DNA of 64,000 nt from the NCBI GenBank assembly GCA_024500155.1, contig CM044860.1, positions 1,224,501 to 1,288,500 of the forward strand. Reading direction: 5' to 3'. This document shows positions 37,301 to 48,154 of this stretch, piece after piece. The DNA comes from Chenopodium formosanum. Taxonomy: Eukaryota; Streptophyta; Magnoliopsida; Caryophyllales; Amaranthaceae. The translations under genes were made by a program, and so were the position numbers. Position 1 is the first letter of the stretch. The number at the start of each line of letters is the position of its first letter. The notes below the pieces were generated by a model that did not search any database, was not told the DNA's origin, and saw only the letters and a list, made by a program, of their open reading frames with translations.

Positions 37301-40300
37301 ATAACTAAAGCAACCACCATCAGTTGCCGACTCAACACCCACAACCACCAGTCAGATCAGGTCATCCGTCCAGGTGGTCTTCACCTTCAGTCGACTGAAA
37401 CAACTTTTTCCCTCTTTTTCCCCGGCTTCTTCGTGCTTCAGTAGGTGGGGGTAAATACCTTTATGTGGGTTGGGGGTAGGTGCGGGAATACCTCCACGTA
37501 CTTGCCTTTACTTTGGTTTTAATCCTTCTCTTTTACATTTGTCTAAATCTGAGATGTCAGCCTTTGACTCTTTTCATTGAACTTTTTTTTAAAGTAATTT
37601 TCTCATTTAATTTAATCTCTATTTTTTTCTCTTTTTTTCTAGCTGGTAGTAAATAAATTACCTTATAAAATTTGAATGCCAACAAAAAAAATTACAAAAA
37701 AATTAACTATAAAAAATTAATTTTCTGAATTTTTTGTCGTATCCATGCCGTATCCGTTTTTGTAAATTTTAATTTTGCCGTTTTATGTCCCCGTCCCCGT
37801 TTTTGTCCCCGTATCCGGCTCGGTGCTACTTAGGTGAAGTGGATGAAATGGATGTTGGTGGAGAGAAATTAATGAGCAATATGGGTTACTGGGCAGGGTC
37901 ACAGTGGAGAGTAACACAGCATTCAGGGATGGGAAAAAAATGAAGAGAGGGAATAAAGGTACCGAGCCTCTGTTACAACAGAGGGTTTAGAAACCTTTCT
38001 CATAAAACAAACTAAATGAAGAACTGAAGGGTTTTCATGTCATTCCATTATTTTCTGATTCTTGATTCTGTTGGTCATGAACCAAACAATAGGAATATTG
38101 AAATTGAAAATTCAAAAGACTCACAAAGGGAAACATGTATACTGAAACATATCACCCCTTCCCCAAGAGACAGAGCATGATCCCATTTAAATGTCACTCA
38201 AGCAAAACAATGACAGAAAAAATAGAAAAGAAAAAAAAAAAAAAAAAAAAATTCTCAATAACCTCCAATAGTAAACAACATTCTAACCCTTAAGATACAC
38301 TCATTTTTCATAGGATGTTGTATAACAAAAACTATAATACCTCAGGGTACCTCCACAAACGTGAGGTCAGAACAGGGTTTAGAGTCTTTAGTCTTCAAAG
38401 AGAGAATCAACACCTCTAAGCATTTTAGGAATATTTAAGAATAAAATAACAACTACTAAAGAAACTACATGAAGTAAATAGGAACAGTTACCTTGTAATT
38501 CCAGAAAGACGTGAAGACAAAATACATCTCAATGAAAATACTTCCAAAGGGTAGCAATCCCCCCATTAGTGATATTACTGATGGCGTTAGATACCATTTC
38601 TTTTCTGGAATAGGTCGAGGAATAGTCTTCACACGACATGGATTATTAGGTGCACCATTCCAGTTTCTTCCAACAACAGTCCCAAGAAGTGCAAGTGGGA
38701 AGGAGATGAAAGCCCAAATGACAAATACTACTACAATAGTCCCAAAAGGAATAGCAGCTAGAGACCCATAGAATATAGCAATTGTGTTCAAAATGAATCC
38801 GATTCCGAAGCACATAAACGGGAAAAGGGAAGCAGTAAGAATCATTGCCTTTATCCAGTTTTTACCTGAAGCAAGAAAGGAGGGGAATCATCAATAACCT
38901 TAAAAGAGCATAGCTAAGAATAATCACAAACTGATAGGAGCAAAAGAATAGTGACAAGCAAGCATGATTTGCAACATACCGCCATTACGTGAATACATTC
39001 CACCACTGACATATCCTGATATGAATGATGTCAAGGCATAACACACAATGAAAGTTGTGACTATAGCTCCCCTCCTGTAAGACAAAACACAGTCAGAAAT
39101 TATTTTCTAAATCAATAGGATTGAATATATATATATAGTACTCATATATGGGCATTCACTACTACGAAACCAAGGAAAGTATTCAGGAAGGAATTACACT
39201 TTTAAAAACATACTAGTCTTCACTACGTATGCAAGGGACACATTAACTGAAGAATTACATTAACACATAAACACATTCAAGTAGCAACTATTTGCCTATT
39301 CAGCATAGGTTCTTAATGATCAGCAAAGTCTTGCATTGCAGTATAGAATTAATATATGGTAGAGTTATGTGCATAAGAACATACCCAGTGGAGGATCTAG
39401 GAGTGAAGGGACGAGGGATGGTTAGTCCCTCTATCCCCCTCCCCCCAGTGACGGAGGTTCAATCCTCATCCCCCCTCCTGTGATAGAAGGGGGCTCCCCG
39501 TATATCTTACGGTATATATTATAAAATAAGAGAGAGACAGAGAGAGAGAGAGAGCATACCCAATGTACAATGTTCCGAAAATTGCCAAAAGGATGACAAG
39601 GAGAATAAGAGTTGCCATTTGAGCTCCAGTGCCAATAACAGCTGTAAGCAGAGCTAGATAGCGAGGAGGCCGGAAAACATCTCCATGAACAAGTTTCCAA
39701 CCAGACTCTTCACTAACATCCCTTTCCTGATAATCCACAGTATATTAGGCTTTAGCATGATCCCAAGTCCCCAGTGCTTAGAGCACATAAAATCACCTAA
39801 TATAAAAAGAAGTCTTACCAAGCTTTCTAGGTCATCATCTTCCCTTGCATACTTTGCATAGTCATTTCTAAGAGTCCTCATCAATATCATTGAAACTAAA
39901 CCAGTCAAGAAAATGACCATCATGAAGGAATTGAAAATGGAGAACCAATGAATCTGCAACAAGCAAAGCATCCGTTTTAAGAAAAAGTGGTTTCTTCCAT
40001 TTTTTATGTGGATTAAGGAGGGAAGCCAATTATTGAATTTTACAAGACATTAAAATTTCGTTACTTTTAAGATCAGCAAATACTATCATTTCGATAATTC
40101 TCGTTTTATCCCATCGATATTGTTGTATACCAAACATATAGTTCAGAAAAAGGTGGAAAAGAACCTGATGCTCAAAAAAGGGGTAATCCAAGTAGATATC
40201 AAAACGCCTGCCAAAGGTGACATCTGTTGGAATCCATTTAACAGAATATGTCATGTCATACACCTTTCCGTCCTCTACTGCCTTAGCACCATCTTGGGTA

Positions 40301-42616
40301 AGATTAACATGGATGATCTGCACACACGGGTGTTGATAAAAAGCTTGACTTGTAAAAACTAAAAATGAAAAGAAAGAAAAGTAGAAAACATCAATCAAGA
40401 GAGATCAAGAAAAAAATATTAGTTTACATGATTCCCATTATACTTTATGATGAAGTTCCTATGTGTGTACAGTACGTGCTTAGCATTCTCCCCATTTTTA
40501 TCATAACGAAGCTCTCCCACAAAACCTGCACAATTAGTAATTAAATAAACAAGCTAATATGAATAAAGGAATCATTTTACATTTATAGCTGAAATAAAGA
40601 TGTTACAGACATACCCCACAGAGGTAAATCGTCTGAGGTGCATTGAGCAGCCAGGTACCAACAAAGAGAAAGCAAAATGTCAGCATAAAGTGGTCAAGCC
40701 AAAAAGTGATAAAAAATATGCAAACAAGATAGATATAGCAAAGACAAGAGTGTCAAATTCCAATGTGAAACCTCTTTTGACTTAAATGCATAGCTGTGAA
40801 AGAATTCAATGCTACGATTTCAGTGACAACTTTACTAATTAACATACCTATGAACAACTCGAACCAATATGAATTCTCAATTGCATCTCTGAATCGTGCT
40901 GCTTTATACTGGTCAAGTTCAAGTTCACATATGGAAGTACTATCAACGTTTTCTGCCAGAAAAAAAATGTTATAGATGTCAGAACTTGCAATTTCTAGAT
41001 TGAGGGCATCTAAACATGGAAAAGAGGGGTGAAAATATGGGGAAAAGCATCAGAATTAGCATGCATAATTCAGATAAATCTTGAGGTATACATACTTCTA
41101 TATTTCAAATCAATTCCGCTGTCAACAAGTTCATTCCCACCAAGAACCTCACCCAGGCCACCCCACCTGTGGGCAACCTTGCCCTCTGGATGGCAAAATG
41201 GAAGGCTGAAGTAGTTGTAGGTTTCTTGCGGATTGTTGTATGGACCAACTTTGTTCACCCACAGGATTACCTTCTCATCTGGCTCATACTACAATTTTTT
41301 AAATAAGCACATCAATTTCTCATGAGATACAGAAAACAAAGCACAGAGAAAAGACATGAAGACACAACATGAAGAAAAAAAAACCTGAGGAAGGCATAGA
41401 AGATCTGACCCTAACAAACAAAAAAGTTCATGGTGTTTAATTTCATCCCCTTTGGTTTTAAGTTTTGAACATGACCACAGTATCAGACACGTTCAATGAT
41501 TTCTGCTACTTTTAACTGTGTACAAAAGATCACAGTGTAAATTCAAAGATGATTAAGCTGTCTTAATGATTTATTTCGTGTTGATCATTATCCAAGTTAT
41601 AATCATGAATTCATGATAAGGAAGGGAGGAAATTGGCTTCCATAAGTCACTCTACTTCCTCCACTGATGTTAACCATTTCAGTGTTTACAAGCACACTGT
41701 AAATACAGAAAGGTGAAGAAGTTCAAACACACACTCCCAAGTCCCAACACCCCAAAACATATTTTTCACCCTTTAGAAGGTAATTTGACTCTTAGACTGT
41801 CCATCTCACACAATATCTTCATCATGGTTCAAAGAATCAAACATAAACCAATTAAAGGCAGACCAGTCACCATCATAATATTCGTGATTGCAGTCTTGGA
41901 ATTACTTTCAAGGGTAATGTGGATGGATTCTGAAAATTGATGGACTAAAATCACCATCACGAATTCACGATAAGCTCAACAATTTTTACAACAAAGTCGT
42001 GATGTGGTGTTGTGACTTATGAGTATGTGACCAGGACTCAATGCCTGCTTCTTCATTCTTCATCCCAAACACAAATAAAAACACTCATTTTGATCCCCCA
42101 TCACTCAAGAAGCTATATAAATGCCATGCCAGAACCCAGCAGCTTATTATCTATAGAAACCTAACCCCAATTCCAAAAACACCAAAGTTTCAACAATTTT
42201 CCAATTAAGCAAAATGGGCATCTATGAATTCAACAAAACAATAATGCAATCAACTTTATTTGTGAAATTAACATAAACCCTACGCTTGAACATAATTTCA
42301 ATATACATCAACAAGAACAAACACAAAATCAGCATACTAAACTGAGATCTATAGCTAAAACCCAGTTTAAGACAAACAATCAGAGCTCAATCAAATATCA
42401 AAACAAAAGATCAAAAACCCATGTCAGAAAATCAAATCAAAATGACTACACAGCCAAGAAATCATTTAATTTCAATTTTAAGGAAAAGTGGAGTGCCAGT
42501 GAAGAAGTACCAACCTTGTGATCTGACTCAGAAGCGAGAGATGGTGAAGATAAGAGAGAGAATATGAACAAGATAAGGAAGACGACGATGGAGGTGGATC
42601 GTACGGTGGAGGGCAT
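31382..42616 (-). CDS. TMN1-like: TMN1-like transmembrane 9 superfamily protein, left copy
   Basis: Twelve minus-strand exons: 42616-42515, 41288-41096, 40952-40848, 40632-40615, 40525-40428, 40317-40165, 39953-39819, 39726-39560, 39074-38980, 38865-38492, 32309-32036 and 31449-31382, giving about 593 aa. An N-terminal signal peptide (VVFLILFIFSLLSSPSLAS) is followed by a lumenal domain (WVNKVGPYNNPQETYNYF, LVDSGIDLKY, WFELFIG) and nine C-terminal membrane segments, including GRNWNGAPNNPC and TIPRPIPEKKWYLTP. The tail RIYRNIKCD carries the KxD motif known in plant TMN proteins to bind COPI and hold them in the Golgi. Exon 4 is only 18 nt. Exon 5 ends in CAT|GTAAAC. Intron 11 is 6182 bp and transposon-filled, yet all splice sites and frames are intact. 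Sequence and length match Arabidopsis TMN1 (At1g10950) closely. Confidence 0.92.
32310..33604. other. Proximal part of enlarged intron 11
   Basis: It has a 112-codon open frame at 32692-33030 with no recognised domain and no splice context. 33360-33604 is richer in coding-like words and is interrupted by the LTR element, continuing at 36214. On the minus strand, 36214-36290 plus 33500-33604 reads in one frame with several stops (LFQDEPSLDLAEKQNG, IQVAAGSNLKKSRDFLRFF). That suggests an older unidentified gene relic. Confidence 0.35.
33605..33609. repeat. Target-site duplication GGCTC (left)
   Basis: GGCTC immediately precedes the left LTR and reappears at 36209-36213 directly after the right LTR. 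This is a 5-bp duplication, as made by retroviral-type integrases. Confidence 0.9.
33610..33929 (-). repeat. LTR (3' LTR in element orientation)
   Basis: 320 bp starting TGTAATGCACTGAC and ending GATCTATTACA. By eye it differs from the other LTR at one position (GATAGGTTAATAG versus GATAGGATAATAG), implying a recent insertion. Confidence 0.93.
34224..35807 (-). pseudogene. Gag reading frame of TR-GAG-like element, one in-frame stop
   Basis: From 35807 the minus strand encodes a 180-codon block with the retrotransposon gag signature: LQLPEFNGRNLEDWVLQLED, LKAAIIGLDGKALQWF and WLPFRDWQELKTWLL. It ends at a TAG (35265-35267). The same frame then continues open for more than 340 codons to 34224 as a Gly/Asp-rich, low-complexity region with no zinc knuckle or protease motif I can point to. 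The stop is a single substitution, suppressed readthrough, or the true end with a second product. Proximity to near-identical LTRs suggests the frame was intact until recently. Confidence 0.75.
35889..36208 (-). repeat. LTR (5' LTR in element orientation)
   Basis: A second 320-bp copy with the same TGTAATGC...CTATTACA ends, followed by GGCTC. The Met-tRNA primer-binding site lies immediately inside, on the minus strand. Confidence 0.93.
37059..37834. mobile_element. 0.8-kb inverted-repeat element in intron 11
   Basis: The left end reads CTAGGAAGCACGGGGACGG. The complement of the right end reads CCTAAGTAGCACCGAGCC. Both flanks carry TGAAGTG (37052-37058 and 37835-37841). Subterminal sequence is rich in GGGGACGG, GGGTACGG and CCCCGTATCCG words. 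No transposase frame is seen. A 7- to 8-bp duplication would suit hAT and 9 bp would suit Mutator; the ends do not settle it. Confidence 0.65.
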
Positions 42617-42897
42617 GGCTGAGGAGAGAAGATCAAGCCAAAATCAACGGTGAGAAATTGATCTTCAAGAGTATGAAATAGAAGAAAAAACAGAGGAATT
42701 AAAGGTGATTGATTTATGAATGCATTAAGATAGGGTTAAAATTGAAGGTAGGTAGTCGTCGTTTACCTTAGTCAGAGACAATGTTCTTCCTCGATGTCTC
42801 TGGAAGTGGAAGATGATGAGGAGGAAGAGAGAAAGAAAATCATGTACTGGGTAGGATTGACCTATCTCATATCTTCTCCTTTTTCTTCGAGGGTTGT
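42617..42897 (-). promoter_or_regulatory. 5' UTR and proximal promoter of left TMN1-like gene
   Basis: Only about 280 bp separate the start codon from the end of an inverted-repeat element. A CT-rich tract on the minus strand (about 42780-42840) is typical of a plant 5' UTR. No TATA box was placed with confidence. Confidence 0.4.
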
Positions 42898-44189
42898 TAA
42901 ATATCGCCCTCGAACCTATAATTAACGCCCGCAAAGTAAAATACACTTAACAAATTTACCCTTACATAAAAAAAAAAAAAAAAAAAATTTACCCCCCCCC
43001 CCAAAACCCTCACTCCCTCTTCTCTCTCCTAAAAACATTTCTCTCTCCACACCACTACCACGTCCTTTTATCACCCACCACTACCATCACCACCACCTCC
43101 TCTTTTAACCACCCACCACCACCTCCTTTTACCTCCGATTTCTCCATCTACACAGTTAGCCGCGGAAATAACGAGGAAGAACAAAGGAAAGGTGGTCACC
43201 TGAGACAAGAATTTTATTTTTTTTTTTATTTTCTGAAATCGGGTTCAAACGCCCAAAAATTTCGACCAATCTAGGCTTAAACGCCCAGTTTGTTCGAACG
43301 ACCGTATGGTTGTTCGAAATTTCTGGGCAGTTGAGACGAAACGCCTAGAAATTTCGAACAACCATACGGTTTTTCGAACGAACTGGGCGTTTGAGCCTAG
43401 GTGGTTCGAAAAATATGGGCGGTTCCCCCTTTTTTTTTTTTTTTGGAAATTGATTTTTAATTAAATGGTTTTTACTGTTGTTTGATATATATAATGTCTA
43501 CTGGGATCTATGATAATATACGAATTAATCTATTATGTAAATTAAGGGTAGACTCAGAAATATCAGGGACAAAGTAACGAATTAATTTATGATGTGAATC
43601 ATGAGATTAATCTATGATGTTAATCTTAGTAGTATCATGATATACGAATTAATCATGACTAGGCGTTAATTATGATTATGTTTGATATTGAATTATATTA
43701 AGCATTAAAAATCTGTTGTTGTTTGAGATTAATTCATTGTGTTGTAAATATATAAGCTGGGATTGAATGTTGATTTGTATCACCCCTTGATAGTGTATGT
43801 CAATCTGGAAAAAGCTTGAACCTTTGGAGACCTATGTGCCCACTATTATTGTTGTAGTTATTGTTATTATAAATCTTAATTCTTGGGTATAATTCCAATT
43901 CTATAATGTAATTTTCGTTGTAATTTTGACCGACGAATTGAACAATATAGCAAACAAGAAGAGAACAATTCTCTAAAATTTGCCTGTGTATGTAAAGGTA
44001 GCAGGCACGAACAAAAAGAGATCGTTGGTGGTCGTTAACCACTAGAGAGAACGGTTAAATTTTTTGTGTACGGTAAAAGTGTTAAGTTGAGGTAAAATTA
44101 ATTATTTTTTATAATTGTTATTATAAGGATAAGTATGTAATTTTACATCATTCTGCGGGCGTTAGTTAGATATTCGAGGGCGACGTTTA
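42898..44189. mobile_element. 1.3-kb element with ~36-bp terminal inverted repeats
   Basis: The left end TAAATATCGCCCTCGAA continues to ATTAACGCCCGCAAA. The complement of the right end reads TAAACGTCGCCCTCGAA then AACTAACGCCCGCAGA, so the termini match over about 36 bp with a handful of mismatches. The interior is non-coding: a poly-A/poly-C tract, ACCACC repeats and a long hairpin (43261-43410). Long degenerate TIRs without a transposase suggest a non-autonomous Mutator-like element, but no 9-bp target duplication was found. Confidence 0.65.
43261..43410. repeat. 64-bp-arm hairpin inside the TIR element
   Basis: The arm at 43261-43324 (TTCGACCAATCTAGGC ... GTTGTTCGAAATTTCT) is matched by the complement of 43347-43410 with only about six to eight mismatches, around a 22-nt spacer. 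Transcription through this would give a long stem-loop able to feed small-RNA pathways. The CGCCCAG/CTGGGCG blocks recur within it. Confidence 0.75.
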
Positions 44190-44945
44190 GTTTTCCACTT
44201 CTTAAATCACCTCTTTTTTTATTATTATTTTTTTTATTTTATTTTATTTTTTTATAAAAAATTTGGCAAATGGGAAACAAGTTTTATTAAAAAGAGACAC
44301 TTACACTATTAAAAAAAATAAATAAATAAAAAATAAAACCTTACAAACTCATGACACTAGGCGACTAATATTATTGTCTTATTGAAACGCTTAAGTAGAT
44401 AAATAGTTCTGATTCTATGATATGGACATAGAATTACAGCTATAACTACTAACATTAGACATAAATTTCTTTCTTAGGTAGCTTGGAGAGTCGGACAAAA
44501 GGCGATTAACGAACTTCCACTTTTTGCCAATCTGGGACCTGCAATCACAAGCAAAATTAGCAAGGGAAACTAGGGGGTTGGGTCGCCGGAAGTTGTAGAC
44601 ACCTAATTGTGTCTCCCCGACCCAAACTCGGGGATAAATGACCTTTTATCGCCAATTAGTCGCATTGCGCATCGAAATTAAGAATTGCTTGAAATCCTAA
44701 GTCATCTTTATTTTAATTCACCTAATCCAATCTATTCATATCCCAAACACCCAATCAAATCATTTTCCTAACTCAAAATCCACAAACCAAAACCCAATTT
44801 TCTCTCTTCGTGACCGCGGTCAAAAACCAAACAAATTTGATTTTCGTGGTTCTTAACTTTGATTCAAATCCGATTTGATTGAAGAACTCTTGAAATAAAC
44901 TTTACAATGACATATCATAAGCAAAATTCCGATTTTAAATGAACG
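44190..44945. other. Intergenic, possible LTR-like fragment
   Basis: AT-rich repeats (44211-44340) are followed by a less AT-rich block. GTTGTAGACACCTAATTGTG at about 44594 resembles the start of some plant LTRs, but no partner LTR, primer site or coding sequence was found. Confidence 0.3.
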
Positions 44946-45053
44946 ATATATTTTATGCCAAATTATCGGGGAGGAGCCTCACCTCATGAATCACCATTCA
45001 CAATGGTAAGCTACCTCAAAATAGGAGACACCGAGAGATACTATTGTGGAGAG
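44946..45053 (-). repeat. Partial copy of the GAGCACTCACAATG MITE family
   Basis: The sequence ATTCACAATGGTAAGCTACCTCAAAATAG with flanking CCTCACC and ATTGTGGAGAGG corresponds to the complement of 46186-46250 (TATTTTGAGGTAGTTTACCATTGT). It is therefore a second, inverted copy of the same family about 1.2 kb away. Confidence 0.55.
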
Positions 45054-45384
45054 GGGGCGTGTTTAGCAAAATATAGTTGTTAGCTGTGTAGGTAGTTATT
45101 AGCTGTCAACAGATAATTTAAGTATTAGTGTTTGGTAAAGTAGCAGTTGAATAGTTGTTTTATATAAAAATCAATATTATTTTATTAAAAATTATAGATT
45201 AAAATTCAAGCGATACTTTAACAAATACCTCTAACTTCAAAAACTAATACTTATAACTTTTAATAAAATTACCTCAACGGCGCCACCACTAAAAGCTACC
45301 CCAACAACTACATTACCAACACACTAATGTCTTTTATTAAGTAGTGGTCAAACCAAAGCTAGCGCAGAACGCGCCTATGGGTCT

Positions 45385-46532
45385 TAAGAGCACTCACAAT
45401 CAGTGGCGGAGCCAGTATTTGTAAGTCGGGGGGACAAATTTCAGATTTTTTGACAAAACTTTTAATACGAGTATATATTTGAAATTGCATATGAGACATG
45501 ACTATTATTCTTCTACGGTAAAAGAAGAGTTGTTAAAAGTTCCATTGCATATTAAGAAAATAATCAGCCGAAAAAATCAATTGTTATCGAAAAACCCCAA
45601 TTTTAAGTTATTATGTAATCCCTAATAATCAATAAATACGATTTATCAAAGTAATAAGCATTAGACAAATTGATTATATATACAAAGGGATTTGGGTTAC
45701 ATTCGGAAAAAAAAACACAACTTTTTTTTACTAATAAATTATTACAATGTATTTTGTAAAAATAATATATAAAACTTAGTTCCAAACAATTTAAAAAATA
45801 TAGAATGTAGGCACAATCATTGAAGAGATAAAAAAAAAAATACCGAGATGTGTATTCATTACAAATAGTTGAATACTCGTAACACGTTAATAATCACTAT
45901 AAAAAAATTCCAAAAAAAAAAAGCATGGATATAGAATAGAACCTTGAGAGCTACTCAGTAGTAGAGAAGCAAGCCTTATTCAAGGCCCACCAACCACTAG
46001 ACCATAGTGTAACTTTGCGATGTGAGTTGTATATGTAATGTATTTATTCTCATTTATTGCATCAGTTTAAATTAGAGTAAATCAATTTTTTTTTAAAAAC
46101 AATAAATAAATAAATTGGGGGACCCCTATATTCCAACATGGCTCCGCCACTGTTCACAATGAGTGACTCAAGACCCTCTCCATAATAATCTCGCTATTAT
46201 TTTGAGGTAGTTTACCATTGTAAAAAGTGATTTATGGGGTGAGACCCTTTCTTCTTCCAAGTCACTAACCGCCTCGACACACGAGTTCAGTGACAAACAA
46301 GAAGATGAGAAGTAGCAATTTTTGCATTTTCATTTAATTTTTTGCCCAAAATTTTAATAAAACAATTATTTTAATTGTAATGTACATTGTGAAAATAATA
46401 TATGTGTGACTCATAATAATGATTGAAGTTAGTGGAGTATAAGGTGGAAAAATTAAAATTTAGCGAGTGAAATTGTGAGCTAATTCACCAATATGAATGC
46501 TTTGACTGAGTCACCCGTTGTAAGTGCTCTAA
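45385..46532. mobile_element. MITE split by a nested hAT-type insertion
   Basis: The left end reads TAAGAGCACTCACAAT and, after the inserted element, GAGTGACTCA. The complement of the right end reads TTAGAGCACTTACAAC then GGGTGACTCA. The 26-bp inverted termini are recognisable only once the insert at 45401-46152 is set aside. Without it the host MITE is about 390 bp. Confidence 0.65.
45401..46152. mobile_element. Non-autonomous hAT-type element, nested
   Basis: Perfect 14-bp terminal inverted repeats CAGTGGCGGAGCCA / TGGCTCCGCCACTG are flanked by CTCACAAT (45393-45400) and TTCACAAT (46153-46160), an 8-bp target duplication with one mismatch. The 752-bp interior is AT-rich and non-coding. Short TIRs beginning CA with an 8-bp duplication point to hAT. 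Confidence 0.82.
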
Positions 46533-46818
46533 TGCAGAGCACATTCTTTAAAATTAAATAATCATAATAGACATGCAATACATTTGACCAATTACAATTT
46601 ACAAATTTACAACATAGCAATAAAATTAAAAGAGTCCAAATTTACTGCACAATTATCAGTCTTCTTTACCCATTCCAAATCAAGCAAAAAATGAAATTCT
46701 ACCTTCCTATTACAGTATACCAATGTCAAAAATTATTATTTTTTTTTTTAAAAAAAAGAGTTAAATTTACACAAAATTAAGTCCCAATTAAATCCTAAAA
46801 AAAAAAAAAAACTTCAAA

Positions 46819-47289
46819 TTAATTCAGAAAAGGTGTTCTGGTATCATCAGGAATGTGTTGATGATGATCAATATCATCATCATCATCATCGCCACAATCA
46901 TAAACAGAAATCACAGATCCAACAAGCCCTAATTGATCTTCCAAATACCTCTGCAACAACATCCACCCTAATTCTCTCTCCTCATCATCTTCGTTTACTT
47001 CCACTCTCTCTCCTCCTCTTCCTTCCTCACACCGCCGTAATCCGGCGTCATCTCTCCGGCGCCGGCGGCGAAGACGGCGGCAGAGACAGAAATACAGTTG
47101 ACAGAGACAAATGACGGGAAACGATAGGCAGAGAAGAGGAAGTAAAAGTGGTGAACAAATGGTAAGGAAGATGAATCGGCGACGATAGTTGAGAAAAATC
47201 CATGAAAATGGGGATAATATCGAAGATGATGAAGATCGTTGTTGTTGTTGTGGTGGTTGGAAGATTACCGGAAGAGTTTTCAGTGTCAT
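46819..47289 (-). CDS. Small single-pass membrane protein with acidic tail, unknown function
   Basis: A single exon of 156 aa. The order is a basic/Gln-Ser-rich N-terminus; a strongly hydrophobic segment at residues about 28-70 (FIFLTICSPLLLPLLCLSFP and a Cys-rich extension); a run of arginines; a conserved-looking LLQRYLEDQLGLVGSVISVY with preceding CEEG; and a poly-Asp/His C-terminus. I recall similar uncharacterised plant proteins with a PFSWIFLNxRRFxxFLTIC segment and a C-terminal RYLEDQL motif, so this is probably a real gene. Role and location are unknown; topology is one or two membrane spans. The antisense frame (46833-47114) is a shadow. Confidence 0.62.
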   Translation of the reverse strand: MTLKTLPVIFQPPQQQQRSSSSSILSPFSWIFLNYRRRFIFLTICSPLLLPLLCLSFPVICLCQLYFCLCRRLRRRRRRDDAGLRRCEEGRGGERVEVNEDDEERELGWMLLQRYLEDQLGLVGSVISVYDCGDDDDDDIDHHQHIPDDTRTPFLN

Positions 47290-47770
47290 TATTTGATAAT
47301 CGGGAATTTCTTCTTCATTTTTTTTAAAAAATTTGGTTTTGTTTTCTGGGATGACTTTTCTGGTAGAAGAAGGAAAAGAAATACGGAGTGGAAGGAATAA
47401 ATAATTAAGATTTGGGAGGTTTCAAAAAAAAATTAAGATTTGGAAGCGGCGGAAGGATGCACATGCACATGGTGTATGAATTTTCGTCATTTTATTATGT
47501 GTAAAGGGGAGCATGTGGGTTGGCATGAGTACCACTCTCTTTCTCTTTCTCTTTCTCTTTCTCTACCTTCATGTTCGAGTTGGATTGTTAATTCTTACAG
47601 TATTATGGGTTTGGGTATCTGACCTGGATTAGGATTGAGATTTTAGTATAGGTTAATTGGGTTTATTCGGTGATTGATACTACTTGTGGCCCACTTCTTT
47701 TTTAAGAGTTTAATGGGTAGAGTTATGAAAGATGTATATTCCGCATGCATTAGTGGTTGTTTGTTTAGAT
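47290..47770. other. Promoter of small membrane protein gene, then intergenic
   Basis: It contains a (CTCTTT)n-like run at about 47538-47563 and no gene. 47763-47770 is the left target duplication of the next element. Confidence 0.5.
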
Positions 47771-48146
47771 CATTGTTATTAAAATCCCGATTTAAATCTT
47801 AGAATCTTACGATTTTACGATTCATGTATATCATACGATTCGATTTACGATTCTACCCGATTTTACATATTTTTCTGAACTAACGAAATCTTTACAAGTA
47901 AAAAACATGTTTATATAGGTTTTTATAAATAAATATTGTCAAGTATTGATTGCTTAATGGTTAAATAACTATTATCTATCAATAATTAGGTTTCAAACTC
48001 ATAATTTCAATATATTTAATTAAATTTATATTTGACATCTTGATTATGCATGTCGGTAGAATCTTACGATTCTACGATTCGATTTTACGATTCGATTCCG
48101 ATAGACCCTTTCGATTCAAAGTAGAATCCCGATTTTAATAACTTTG
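47771..48146. mobile_element. 376-bp hAT-type MITE
   Basis: The left terminus is CATTGTTATTAAAATCCCGATT. The complement of the right terminus is CAAAGTTATTAAAATCGGGATT. Both sides are flanked by GTTTAGAT (47763-47770 and 48147-48154), a perfect 8-bp duplication. Subterminal ACGATTCGATTTACGATTCTA words are repeated at both ends. It is non-coding. Confidence 0.82.
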
Positions 48147-48154
48147 GTTTAGAT

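Noticed and set aside
39380..39500. Possible tRNA (GGTTCAATCC-like) or short hAT element in TMN1-like intron 8
   Set aside because: No acceptor or anticodon stems could be formed. CAGTGGAGGATCTAGG resembles a hAT end, but no second terminus or target duplication was found.
44590..44640. Start of a solo LTR (TGTAGACACC...)
   Set aside because: No matching CA end with a target duplication and no primer site was found.
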